Source: Calditrichia bacterium (GTDB taxonomy: Bacteria; Calditrichota; Calditrichia; RBG-13-44-9; J042). Taken from it: DNA of 5,821 nucleotides. The notes below the pieces were generated by a model. That model saw only the letters and a program-made list of their open reading frames with translations, was not told the origin of the DNA and searched no databases. Positions within the stretch are counted from its first letter, which is position 1, and every line of letters starts with the position of its first letter. Positions 1-4,980 of the stretch are shown piece after piece. A program made the position numbers and the translations under genes. The stretch lies in NCBI GenBank assembly GCA_030430345.1, contig JAUIFT010000217.1, forward strand, positions 1 through 5,821, given 5' to 3'.

Positions 1-293
1 CTGACCTGGGTGCCTTCTGCGCTCAGATTCGGTTTGTATCCCTGGTCGTATAAACCCTGTGTGCTGGCAACGCTCATACCGCTCCTCAGTGGAGAACCGT
101 CCAGGAAATATCCGCGCACATCGCTATGAAAATGAGCGGCGAACTTTTCTACCTCCCCGGCATTGTAGGCTTGTAAAGCGTCGTTTAATGCTGCTTCCAC
201 AGCTGCAGCTTCTTTATCCTGACCAACCAGAGTGCTGCTAAAACTAAAACTAAAAATCATTAAGCAAAAACTGATGGCACGATTCCAATTCAT
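1..293 (-). CDS. Secreted SnoaL/NTF2-like (DUF4440-type) protein, N-terminal part
   Basis: About 97 codons run from ATG at 293-291 to the left edge with no stop, so the C-terminus lies outside the window. The start is well supported by an AAGGAGA Shine-Dalgarno (complement of 299-305), about 6 bases upstream. Residues 1-24 look like a signal peptide: MNWNR, then a hydrophobic AISFCLMIFSFSFSSTLVG core, with cleavage probably near VGQ/D. The mature part begins with an Ala/Glu-rich helix (DKEAAAVEAALNDALQAYN), then AGEVEKFAAHFHSDV and FLDGSPLRSG. This is the layout of SnoaL-like/NTF2-fold domains: helix, 'gD.e.f...f..d', then 'dG...G'. Such domains form small cone-shaped proteins that bind or turn over hydrophobic ligands; the substrate cannot be read here. 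The protein is probably periplasmic. It follows the FAD oxidoreductase gene on the same strand after 208 bases, so it probably has its own promoter. Fold assignment is moderately sure; function is unknown. Confidence 0.72.
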   Translation of the reverse strand, partial: MNWNRAISFCLMIFSFSFSSTLVGQDKEAAAVEAALNDALQAYNAGEVEKFAAHFHSDVRGYFLDGSPLRSGMSVASTQGLYDQGYKPNLSAEGTQV

Positions 294-501
294 GATGCTC
301 TCCTTGGGCTATTTGAGTGTGCCGGAAAATAAGAACAATTTTTATAATTAACAAAAATGCAGGGGAGAAGCATTGCGTTAAAAAACGGGCGCTGAGCGTT
401 GTTTTGTTGACTTTACTGTAATATCAACAACATATCCCGGGAGGTCGTATGGAACGTTACACTCGTTTTTTGGCACTGGCATTATTGTTTCGAAAATCTT
501 T
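294..501. promoter_or_regulatory. Intergenic region upstream of the SnoaL-like gene
   Basis: These 208 bases separate the FAD oxidoreductase stop from the SnoaL-like start. They hold the 23-bp palindrome at 406-428 and an AACGCTCA motif (complement of 393-400). An AT-rich stretch at 331-357 reads TTGTTAATTATAAAAATTG on the minus strand and is the likeliest promoter zone for the SnoaL-like gene, but no convincing -35/-10 pair was found. In the plus direction TTGACT (407-412) has only a poor ACATAT partner 17 bases on. A well-spaced ribosome binding site and start codon on the plus strand sit at 440-451. No strong terminator follows the FAD gene here. Confidence 0.4.
406..428. promoter_or_regulatory. 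23-bp imperfect palindrome, candidate operator
   Basis: The arms are GTTGA-NN-TTAC on the left and GTAA-NN-TCAAC on the right, centred on base 417. Nine of eleven positions per half-site are symmetric. The length and the two-block half-sites (GTTGA and TTAC) look like a site for a dimeric helix-turn-helix regulator rather than a terminator, since a hairpin here would be interrupted and has no T-tract. It lies 113-135 bases upstream of the SnoaL-like start and 21-43 bases upstream of the plus-strand ATG at 449. Symmetry is directly visible; operator function and the regulator are inferred and unknown. Confidence 0.4.
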
Positions 502-508
502 TCAGGAC
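449..508 (+). other. Possible vestigial secretory leader start (overlaps 3' end of FAD gene)
   Basis: An ATG at 449 is preceded by GGGAGG (439-444), 4 bases upstream: a textbook ribosome binding site. It opens with MERYTRFLALALLF, which resembles the start of a signal peptide, then changes to charged RKSFQD at about 491. From 502 on, the frame (open to 631) is simply antisense to the FAD oxidoreductase C-terminus and has no independent protein character. The visible part could be the remnant of a secreted protein gene cut off when the present neighbour arrived, a short leader peptide, or chance. It is not claimed as a functional gene. Confidence 0.2.
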
Positions 509-1515
509 CCTATTATCTTGAGTAATTTTTCTGCGGTTGCAAATCCGGCGAGTGCTGCGCCTTCCACCCGTCCGTTGCTAAATCCATCCCCGCTAAGCAG
601 CGCTGGGGCAGGCGTTTCGAGCTGCGTATAGGGCATGCCGGGGGAAACAGTGGAAAGACTGTAGCGCCATTTGTGTATCTGATAATCGGCAAGGCTATCC
701 CGGGAAATCCAGCGCTCTGCAGCATTTAACAATTGACCGGCAATTTCGGCGGTCTCAGTAGCCCAATTCGCATCGCTATACTCCGGGCTGGCATGGAGGG
801 TAACCGCCGGTGTTGGAGAGATGCCTTTTTTCTGATTATCGGCCATCCATTGGATAGGCAAGCCATCGCCCCAGATTCCTCCCGGTTTAGGAATTTGGGA
901 TGGTGTTTTTAGTAAGGCCAGCATCGCAATACAGGTATGATACTTAATCTGCTGAAGTGATGCTGCCAGATCGTCTGCCAGGGAAATCCCCGATGTTTCC
1001 AGCAGCTGTAAAGTTTGCGGCAACGGTGGAGTAAGAATGAGGCTGTCGGCGGAGAATTCAACATCCGCTTCGGTTGACGCATACCATTTATTATTCCGGT
1101 ATGATAACGCAGTAACACGCGTCTGCGGATGAGCATTAAGGTTTTTTGCCAGATACTTAGTTATGCCGCGCATGCCCGCTGAGCCGATATAGCGCGCTTC
1201 CCCGTCGGTTTTTAATACGCCATCAAGGGTATGAAATCCTTTAGACCATTCCCGGACAATCCCGGCATCTTGCCACTGTTTCACCCATTTAAGGAACTGC
1301 GAGTCGCGGGCGGTGAAGTATTGCGCGCCATAATCAAATATCCCTTCCCCGTATTCGGTAGTATTGATGCGCCGGGTCGCCAGGCGTCCGCCGATGCCGC
1401 GGCCTTTATCGACGACGGTTACTTGCACGCCATTTTTCTGTAAAACTGTTGCTGCCATTAATCCGGCAATCCCGCCACCGATAATTAGAGAATGATGATT
1501 GCTTACAATAGTCAT
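502..1515 (-). CDS. FAD/NAD(P)-dependent oxidoreductase, renalase/COG3380-like
   Basis: This complete 337-residue protein is the usual length for the family. Residues 9-18 (SLIIGGGIAG) form the first Rossmann strand and the G-x-G-x-x-G dinucleotide loop (13-18). D36 ends strand two (VTVVDK) and should hold the FAD ribose. GRGIGGRLATRR (38-49) is the second FAD motif of amine-oxidase/renalase-type flavoproteins, and DYGAQYFTAR (61-70) is typical of the COG3380 branch. The C-terminal GDGFSNGRVEGAALAG (from 309) is the closing FAD-binding motif. No signal peptide or membrane segment is seen, so it is cytosolic. The substrate is unknown; relatives are annotated only as predicted amine-oxidase-like or renalase-like proteins. 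ATG at 1515 has an AAAAGGAA ribosome binding site (complement of 1521-1528). It is divergent from the YbjT-like gene, with 182 bases between them, and upstream of the SnoaL-like gene on the same strand. Family call is confident; the reaction is not known. Confidence 0.9.
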   Translation of the reverse strand: MTIVSNHHSLIIGGGIAGLMAATVLQKNGVQVTVVDKGRGIGGRLATRRINTTEYGEGIFDYGAQYFTARDSQFLKWVKQWQDAGIVREWSKGFHTLDGVLKTDGEARYIGSAGMRGITKYLAKNLNAHPQTRVTALSYRNNKWYASTEADVEFSADSLILTPPLPQTLQLLETSGISLADDLAASLQQIKYHTCIAMLALLKTPSQIPKPGGIWGDGLPIQWMADNQKKGISPTPAVTLHASPEYSDANWATETAEIAGQLLNAAERWISRDSLADYQIHKWRYSLSTVSPGMPYTQLETPAPALLSGDGFSNGRVEGAALAGFATAEKLLKIIGS

Positions 1516-1697
1516 ATAGCTTCCTTTTCAGAAAAATGTATTTCGCTTTCCGGAAAATATAACCGCCAGCAACCCGGAAAGATAGCACAATATTAAAAAA
1601 TGAGCGTTTTGAGCGTTTTCTCTTGTTCACGATAATGATTCTTTGTATGTTATTGAGCAAACTGTTATGTCATTTATCTGAAAGAAAGCTTAACTCT
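1516..1697. promoter_or_regulatory. Divergent promoter region (FAD oxidoreductase / YbjT-like)
   Basis: These 182 bases separate two divergent start codons and must hold both promoters unless transcription enters from elsewhere. Visible elements are a tandem 9-bp repeat at 1602-1619, a perfect palindrome TTTCCGGAAA at 1547-1556, and an inverted repeat CTTTCCGG (1546-1553) / CCGGAAAG (1574-1581). For the plus strand, TTGTTC (1623-1628), 17 bases, then TATGTT (1646-1651) is a weak sigma-70-like pair. No TGTACA-type site of CarH/LitR regulators was seen. Shared control of the two genes is plausible; the promoter positions are not settled. Confidence 0.45.
1602..1619. repeat. Tandem 9-bp repeat, GAGCGTTTT x2
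   Basis: Two perfect copies of GAGCGTTTT lie head to tail. On the minus strand they read as AAAACGCTC repeated, 86-104 bases upstream of the FAD oxidoreductase start and followed by TTTTTTAA. A related AACGCTCA lies at 393-400 (complement), 100-107 bases upstream of the SnoaL-like start, also followed by TTTTTTAA after a short GC insert. The placement suggests an activator or upstream promoter element for both minus-strand genes; this is inference from two sites only. Confidence 0.4.
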
Positions 1698-3134
1698 ATG
1701 AGAATCCTTTTGACCGGTGCGAATGGTTATATCGGCAAGCGGCTAATACCAATACTGGTTGAAGATGGTCATGAAGTCGTTTGCCTGGTGCGGAACCCAA
1801 GCCGTTTATCACTTACTAAATCCCTTCAGCAAAAAATAATCGTCGTACAGGGCGATTTATTGAATCGTAATTCCCTCGATGAGATACCGGATGATATAGA
1901 AGCCGCATTCTACCTGGTGCATTCGATGGGGCATGCCGGAACGGATTTTGCCTTGCTGGAAAAACAGTGCGCCGATAACTTCGTCGCGCGGATCAGTCAA
2001 ACCAGGGTCCGGCAAATTATATACCTGAGTGGCATCGTTAATGATGACAATCTCTCGAAACACCTGCAATCGCGCCATAGTGTAGAGAATATTCTCCGGG
2101 AGAGCGGGCGGCCTTTAACCACACTGCGGGCCGGAATCATCATTGGATCCGGTAGCGCCTCATTTGAGATTATTCGGGATCTGGTAGAAAAATTACCAGT
2201 GATGATTGCGCCCAGGTGGGTAGATAATAACAGTCAACCGATTGCTATTTCCGATGTGTTGCATTACCTGCGCCATTTGATCGGCAATGAAGAATGCTAT
2301 GGGAAAACATTTGATATTGGCGGACCGGATATCCTTAAATACAAGGAGATGTTACTGCGATTTGCAAAGGTGCGCGGCTTTAAGCGCTATATCCTGAACG
2401 TGCCGGTATTGACGCCGCGGCTCTCCTCATATTGGCTGTATTTTGTCACGTCAACGTCTTTTTCGTTAGCACAGAGCCTGGTTGATAGTTTAAAAAATGA
2501 AGTCGTTTGCAAGAATGATGATATTCGGCATGTCATTCCCCATCGCTGTTTAACATACGAAGAGGCAGTTGAGCGTGCTTTTTCCAAAATTGCCGAAAAT
2601 AGTGTGGTTTCCAGTTGGAAAGATGCCTGGGTGAGTGGCATTTTGAATGGCGATTATAACGACTTTATTCAGGTGCCTAGCTATGGATGCCTGACCGACG
2701 AGCGTCAGGAAACATTTGAGCGGAATCCGGTGCAGGTGCTGGAAAACATCTGGTCAATTGGTGGGGAGCGGGGCTGGTATGGAATGAATTGGCTCTGGAA
2801 AATCCGTGGCTATCTGGACAAACTGGTCGGCGGAGTCGGATTACGGCGGGGAAGAACTAATCAGCATACCATCGAGCCCGGTGATGCGCTGGATTTCTGG
2901 CGGGTGTTACTGGCGGATAAAAAGCACATGCGTCTGCTGCTCTATGCAGAGATGAAGCTACCCGGAGACGCCTGGCTGGAATTTCGTGTCGAGCCGCAGG
3001 GGCAGGGTGGAATTCTTCATCAAACCGCCACTTTTCGACCGAGTGGATTATTGGGAAGGTTGTATTGGTATAGTATTTACCCGCTGCATTTTTTTGTTTT
3101 CGGCAGGATGATCAGATATATTGCCAGAAACTAA
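1698..3134 (+). CDS. YbjT-like protein: atypical SDR Rossmann domain plus DUF2867-like domain
   Basis: This protein has 478 residues. The start is placed at ATG 1698 because MRILLTGANGYIG begins the Rossmann fold at residue 1. The frame stays open upstream to a TTG at 1623, but those 25 codons show no family character. The ribosome binding site is weak (GAAAGAAAG, 1680-1688). TGANGYIG (6-13) is the nucleotide-binding loop, and R32 after strand two suggests NADP(H). YLVHSMG (72-78) and TTLRAGIIIGSGSASFE (141-157) match E. coli YbjT as I remember it. The classical YxxxK catalytic pair is missing where it is expected (HLQSRHSVENIL, 122-133), so it is an atypical SDR. Residues about 330-478 form a DUF2867/SRPBCC-like domain ending in an aromatic PLHFFVFGRMIRYIAR segment, possibly lipid-binding or membrane-associated. 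Length and domain order match YbjT (about 476 residues). It is divergent from the FAD oxidoreductase gene. The biochemical role of the family is not firmly known. Confidence 0.88.
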   Translation: MRILLTGANGYIGKRLIPILVEDGHEVVCLVRNPSRLSLTKSLQQKIIVVQGDLLNRNSLDEIPDDIEAAFYLVHSMGHAGTDFALLEKQCADNFVARISQTRVRQIIYLSGIVNDDNLSKHLQSRHSVENILRESGRPLTTLRAGIIIGSGSASFEIIRDLVEKLPVMIAPRWVDNNSQPIAISDVLHYLRHLIGNEECYGKTFDIGGPDILKYKEMLLRFAKVRGFKRYILNVPVLTPRLSSYWLYFVTSTSFSLAQSLVDSLKNEVVCKNDDIRHVIPHRCLTYEEAVERAFSKIAENSVVSSWKDAWVSGILNGDYNDFIQVPSYGCLTDERQETFERNPVQVLENIWSIGGERGWYGMNWLWKIRGYLDKLVGGVGLRRGRTNQHTIEPGDALDFWRVLLADKKHMRLLLYAEMKLPGDAWLEFRVEPQGQGGILHQTATFRPSGLLGRLYWYSIYPLHFFVFGRMIRYIARN

Positions 3135-3158
3135 ACTGTTGCAGCGTTCTTCAACCGT

Positions 3159-3211
3159 TTCCGGAAAGATCAGATAAAATCCTTTCCGGAATGACAGGAA
3201 AGGATTTTATC
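3159..3211. terminator. Bidirectional hairpin terminator with competing upstream arm
   Basis: A perfect 15-bp stem is formed by 3173-3187 (GATAAAATCCTTTCC) and 3197-3211, with a 9-base loop. It lies between the convergent stops of the YbjT-like gene (3134) and the SDR gene (3230). The core CCTTTCC/GGAAAGG is flanked by AAAAT on the left and ATTTT on the right, so on either strand the descending stem runs into a T-rich stretch, as expected for a bidirectional intrinsic terminator. A third arm, TTCCGGAAAG (3159-3168), is fully complementary to 3182-3191. It can form an alternative 10-bp hairpin that uses up the left arm of the terminator. Confidence 0.75.
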
Positions 3212-3229
3212 CATAAGTTGCGCTATTGA

Positions 3230-4147
3230 TCAGGAGGTCGCTGCCAGGTTATATTTGACATTCGTTAAATCTTCCGAGACTTTCCAGAGCATCACGGCGA
3301 TTTTATCGTCCTTCGACAATTTATTGCTGTCTACTTTCTTCGGATAGCCATTCATCTCCATAAAGCCGGATGGGCCGAAGTAATCGCCACTGTTAACGTC
3401 CTCTCCTACGGCAGCATAAAGGGTCGGTAATGCGCCCATCGAAATATCCTGGGCGAAAAAATTATTGAGAAAGCTGGCCAATCCGGTGTTCCGCTGCAAT
3501 TCGGTAGCAGTCCAGCCGGGATGCGCAGCGGTAACCATGACATCAATATTGTTGGCTTCAAAGCGTTTCTTTAATTCCCGGGTGAAGTAGATATTCGCTA
3601 TTTTACTATCCCCATAAGCACTCCAGGGTTTGTATTTCCGGTTTTCCCAGTTGAGATCATCGAACTGGAGATTGCCGCGGTTATGCGCCATGCTGGAGAC
3701 GTTTACAACGCGTGAACCGGCAGTCTTCTTCAGCAGATCGACGAGATGCCCGGTTAAGGCGTAATGGCCCAAATGATTGGTGCCAAACTGCAGTTCGAAG
3801 CCATCGCTCGTCTTTGAATAGGGAGGAACCATTACTCCGGCATTGTTGATGAGCAGATCCAGCCGGTCATATTTTTTCCGATATTCCTTGGCAAATTTTT
3901 CTACCGATTTCAGATCGGCAAGATCGACGATCATTACTGAAACGTCGGCCCCGGCGTTTTCTGCTTTAATTTTTTCCAGGGCTTTTTCGCCTTTCTGCGG
4001 GTTACGCACAGCGATGATCACCTTGGCATTTTTGTTGGCAAGCACTCGGGCGGTTTCGTAGCCTATCCCGCTGCTGGCCCCGGTGACGATGGCAATTTTG
4101 CCGCTTTGGTCGGCGATATTATTAGCATCCCATTTTGATTTGGACAT
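3230..4147 (-). CDS. Classical short-chain dehydrogenase/reductase (retinol dehydrogenase-like)
   Basis: This complete 305-residue cytosolic oxidoreductase carries all the signatures of a classical SDR. TGASSGIG (22-29) is the cofactor loop and R48 after strand two favours NADP(H). DLADL (75-79) contacts adenine, NNAG is at 101-104, and N124 (FGTNHLGHYAL) is the catalytic Asn. VNVSS (148-152) supplies the catalytic Ser, and Y178-x-x-x-K182 (YGDSK) is the active pair. HPGWTATEL (209-217) closes the substrate loop. The length and the NHLGHYALT and HPG...T motifs place it with the retinol dehydrogenase/WWOX/protochlorophyllide-reductase-like SDRs, whose bacterial members usually act on unknown carbonyls or alcohols. 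ATG 4147 has a strong AAAGGAG site (complement of 4154-4160). The gene follows tetR on the same strand after 64 bases. A likely operator lies 23-42 bases upstream of its start codon, so it is probably repressed by that regulator until an inducer is present. The substrate is unknown. Confidence 0.93.
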   Translation of the reverse strand: MSKSKWDANNIADQSGKIAIVTGASSGIGYETARVLANKNAKVIIAVRNPQKGEKALEKIKAENAGADVSVMIVDLADLKSVEKFAKEYRKKYDRLDLLINNAGVMVPPYSKTSDGFELQFGTNHLGHYALTGHLVDLLKKTAGSRVVNVSSMAHNRGNLQFDDLNWENRKYKPWSAYGDSKIANIYFTRELKKRFEANNIDVMVTAAHPGWTATELQRNTGLASFLNNFFAQDISMGALPTLYAAVGEDVNSGDYFGPSGFMEMNGYPKKVDSNKLSKDDKIAVMLWKVSEDLTNVKYNLAATS

Positions 4148-4169
4148 GATTTGCTCCTTTGATTTTAAT

Positions 4170-4189
4170 TAAGTGAACATTCATTCTTT
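4170..4189. promoter_or_regulatory. Candidate TetR operator O1, upstream of the SDR gene
   Basis: The element has the dyad core TGAA-CA-TTCA (4174-4183) inside a 20-base block that matches 4795-4814 at 17 of 20 positions in the same orientation. All conserved arms (AAGTGAA-NN-TTCATTC) are identical; the differences are the two central bases and one 3' base. It lies in the 64-base gap between tetR and the SDR gene, ending 22 bases above the SDR start codon, where bound protein would block initiation or transcript entry. Confidence 0.65.
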
Positions 4190-4211
4190 TTTTGAGGTAA
4201 AAATTTTTTAT

Positions 4212-4784
4212 CTACAGCTTAATGGCGTCCCAGGCCATGGCAAAGGCCAGGTCGATGTTTTCGGATGATTTTTCGAATCCCGCACAAATATTTTTATTGG
4301 ATAATACCAGGATCGGATGAAAGATAAATGCAGTTAAAAGGTCTTTCGGGACGTCCTTGATGATTTTTTGTTCAATGCCCCTATGCATCGTTTCCAAGAG
4401 TGGGAGAAAGGGCGCTTCCACTGCTGCTTTGTCCACAAGGCTACTATAGGTGGAATAGGAAAATTGTTCGCCAAACTGGAAGTAAGCTTTATTCGCTGAA
4501 ATGTAAGCGAAGGTGTTTCGCCACACTTTTTTCATAATGTCACGGATTGGTAAGGTATTGTCAAAATCTTCCAGCATCGCTTTTCCCATTTTATGTTTTA
4601 TATCAATGTAGGTGGATACCAGTAGATCCTCTTTGTTTTTATGATAGATGTAAATGGTTGCCGGGGAAACATTCGCCGCTTTGGCAATTTTGGCAACGGA
4701 GCTCGCTGCAAATCCAATTTCGTTCACTAATTGGATTGTCGCTTCAATAATCGCAGCTTGCTTTTTTTCATCTTTCTTTCTCAT
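4212..4784 (-). CDS. TetR/AcrR-family transcriptional regulator
   Basis: This complete 190-residue protein is of typical length for the family. The N-terminal DNA-binding domain spans about residues 8-54: helix one AAIIEATIQLVNEIGF, then the helix-turn-helix SSVAKIAKAANVSPATIYIYHKNKEDLL (28-55). TIYIYHKNKEDLL is the family's recognition-helix signature (TIY.YF.sKe.L). The remaining 135 residues are the variable all-helical ligand and dimerisation domain; its ligand cannot be predicted. ATG 4784 has only a weak ribosome binding site (GAAG), consistent with low expression of a regulator. Two near-identical operator-like elements lie just upstream of its own start (4795-4814) and of the downstream SDR gene (4170-4189), supporting autorepression plus local control of the SDR. 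Stop to SDR start is 64 bases, so the pair may be cotranscribed from the tetR promoter, with O1 acting as an internal control point. Confidence 0.93.
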   Translation of the reverse strand: MRKKDEKKQAAIIEATIQLVNEIGFAASSVAKIAKAANVSPATIYIYHKNKEDLLVSTYIDIKHKMGKAMLEDFDNTLPIRDIMKKVWRNTFAYISANKAYFQFGEQFSYSTYSSLVDKAAVEAPFLPLLETMHRGIEQKIIKDVPKDLLTAFIFHPILVLSNKNICAGFEKSSENIDLAFAMAWDAIKL

Positions 4785-4794
4785 AGCTTCAAAA

Positions 4795-4814
4795 TAAGTG
4801 AATGTTCATTCATT
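4795..4814. promoter_or_regulatory. Candidate TetR operator O2, upstream of tetR (autoregulation)
   Basis: The core TGAATG-TT-CATTCA (4799-4812) is symmetric at 12 of 14 positions, with TGAA/TTCA as the innermost shared dyad. The surrounding 20 bases match the element at 4170-4189 in 17 positions. It ends 10 bases above the tetR start codon, so a bound dimer would cover the start of the transcript or the promoter. A TTTAAA stretch at 4813-4818 lies at its far edge, but no clear promoter pair was found. Confidence 0.65.
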
Positions 4815-4980
4815 TAAAAGTGTTTTTTTATTTTTTTGGGATGGGCTGACATCTATTAATACTTGAATTTATGTAAGCCTAATTTTTATTGTGTTTGTGT
4901 GTTGAGGATGTGGTTGGCGTTCATACTGAGCTTGCTGAAAGCTCAGTATGAACGTTAATATCTTGACTAAATCAAAATGG
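4815..4980. other. AT-rich intergenic region between tetR and the secreted-protein gene
   Basis: These 166 bases separate the tetR control region from the stop of the secreted repeat protein. They contain T-rich runs (4821-4837), no open frame with coding character, and the hairpin at 4918-4954. Both flanking genes are on the minus strand, so this stretch should hold the 3' end of the large secreted-protein transcript and the tetR promoter. Confidence 0.5.
4918..4954. repeat. Perfect 16-bp stem palindrome, REP-like element or terminator
   Basis: The left arm 4918-4933 (CGTTCATACTGAGCTT) and right arm 4939-4954 are perfect reverse complements around a 5-base loop, GCTGA. The hairpin lies 27 bases past the stop of the secreted-protein gene. 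No T-tract follows on either strand, so it is not a standard intrinsic terminator, though it could stabilise the mRNA 3' end. The CTGAGCTTG...AGCTCAG core resembles the dispersed CTGAGCTTGTCGAAG palindromes that I recall from many Bacteroidota and related genomes. Copy number cannot be seen from this window. Confidence 0.65.

Noticed and set aside
1623..1697. Upstream TTG start giving a 503-residue YbjT-like protein
   Set aside because: The extra 25 residues have no family match, the TTG has no ribosome binding site, and the Rossmann fold starts exactly at the ATG at 1698.
1516..1697. CarH/LitR-type light-regulator binding site in the divergent promoter
   Set aside because: No TGTACA-type inverted motif was found here or in the 294-501 gap, so control by a B12-photoreceptor is not supported by the sequence.
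3843..4061. Plus-strand open frame opposite the SDR gene
   Set aside because: It is antisense to the cofactor-binding half of a fully conserved SDR and has no ribosome binding site or recognisable domain.
4918..4954. Calling the 16-bp stem hairpin a standard rho-independent terminator
   Set aside because: Neither strand has a T-tract after the stem, so it is listed as a palindromic repeat with a possible 3'-end role instead.
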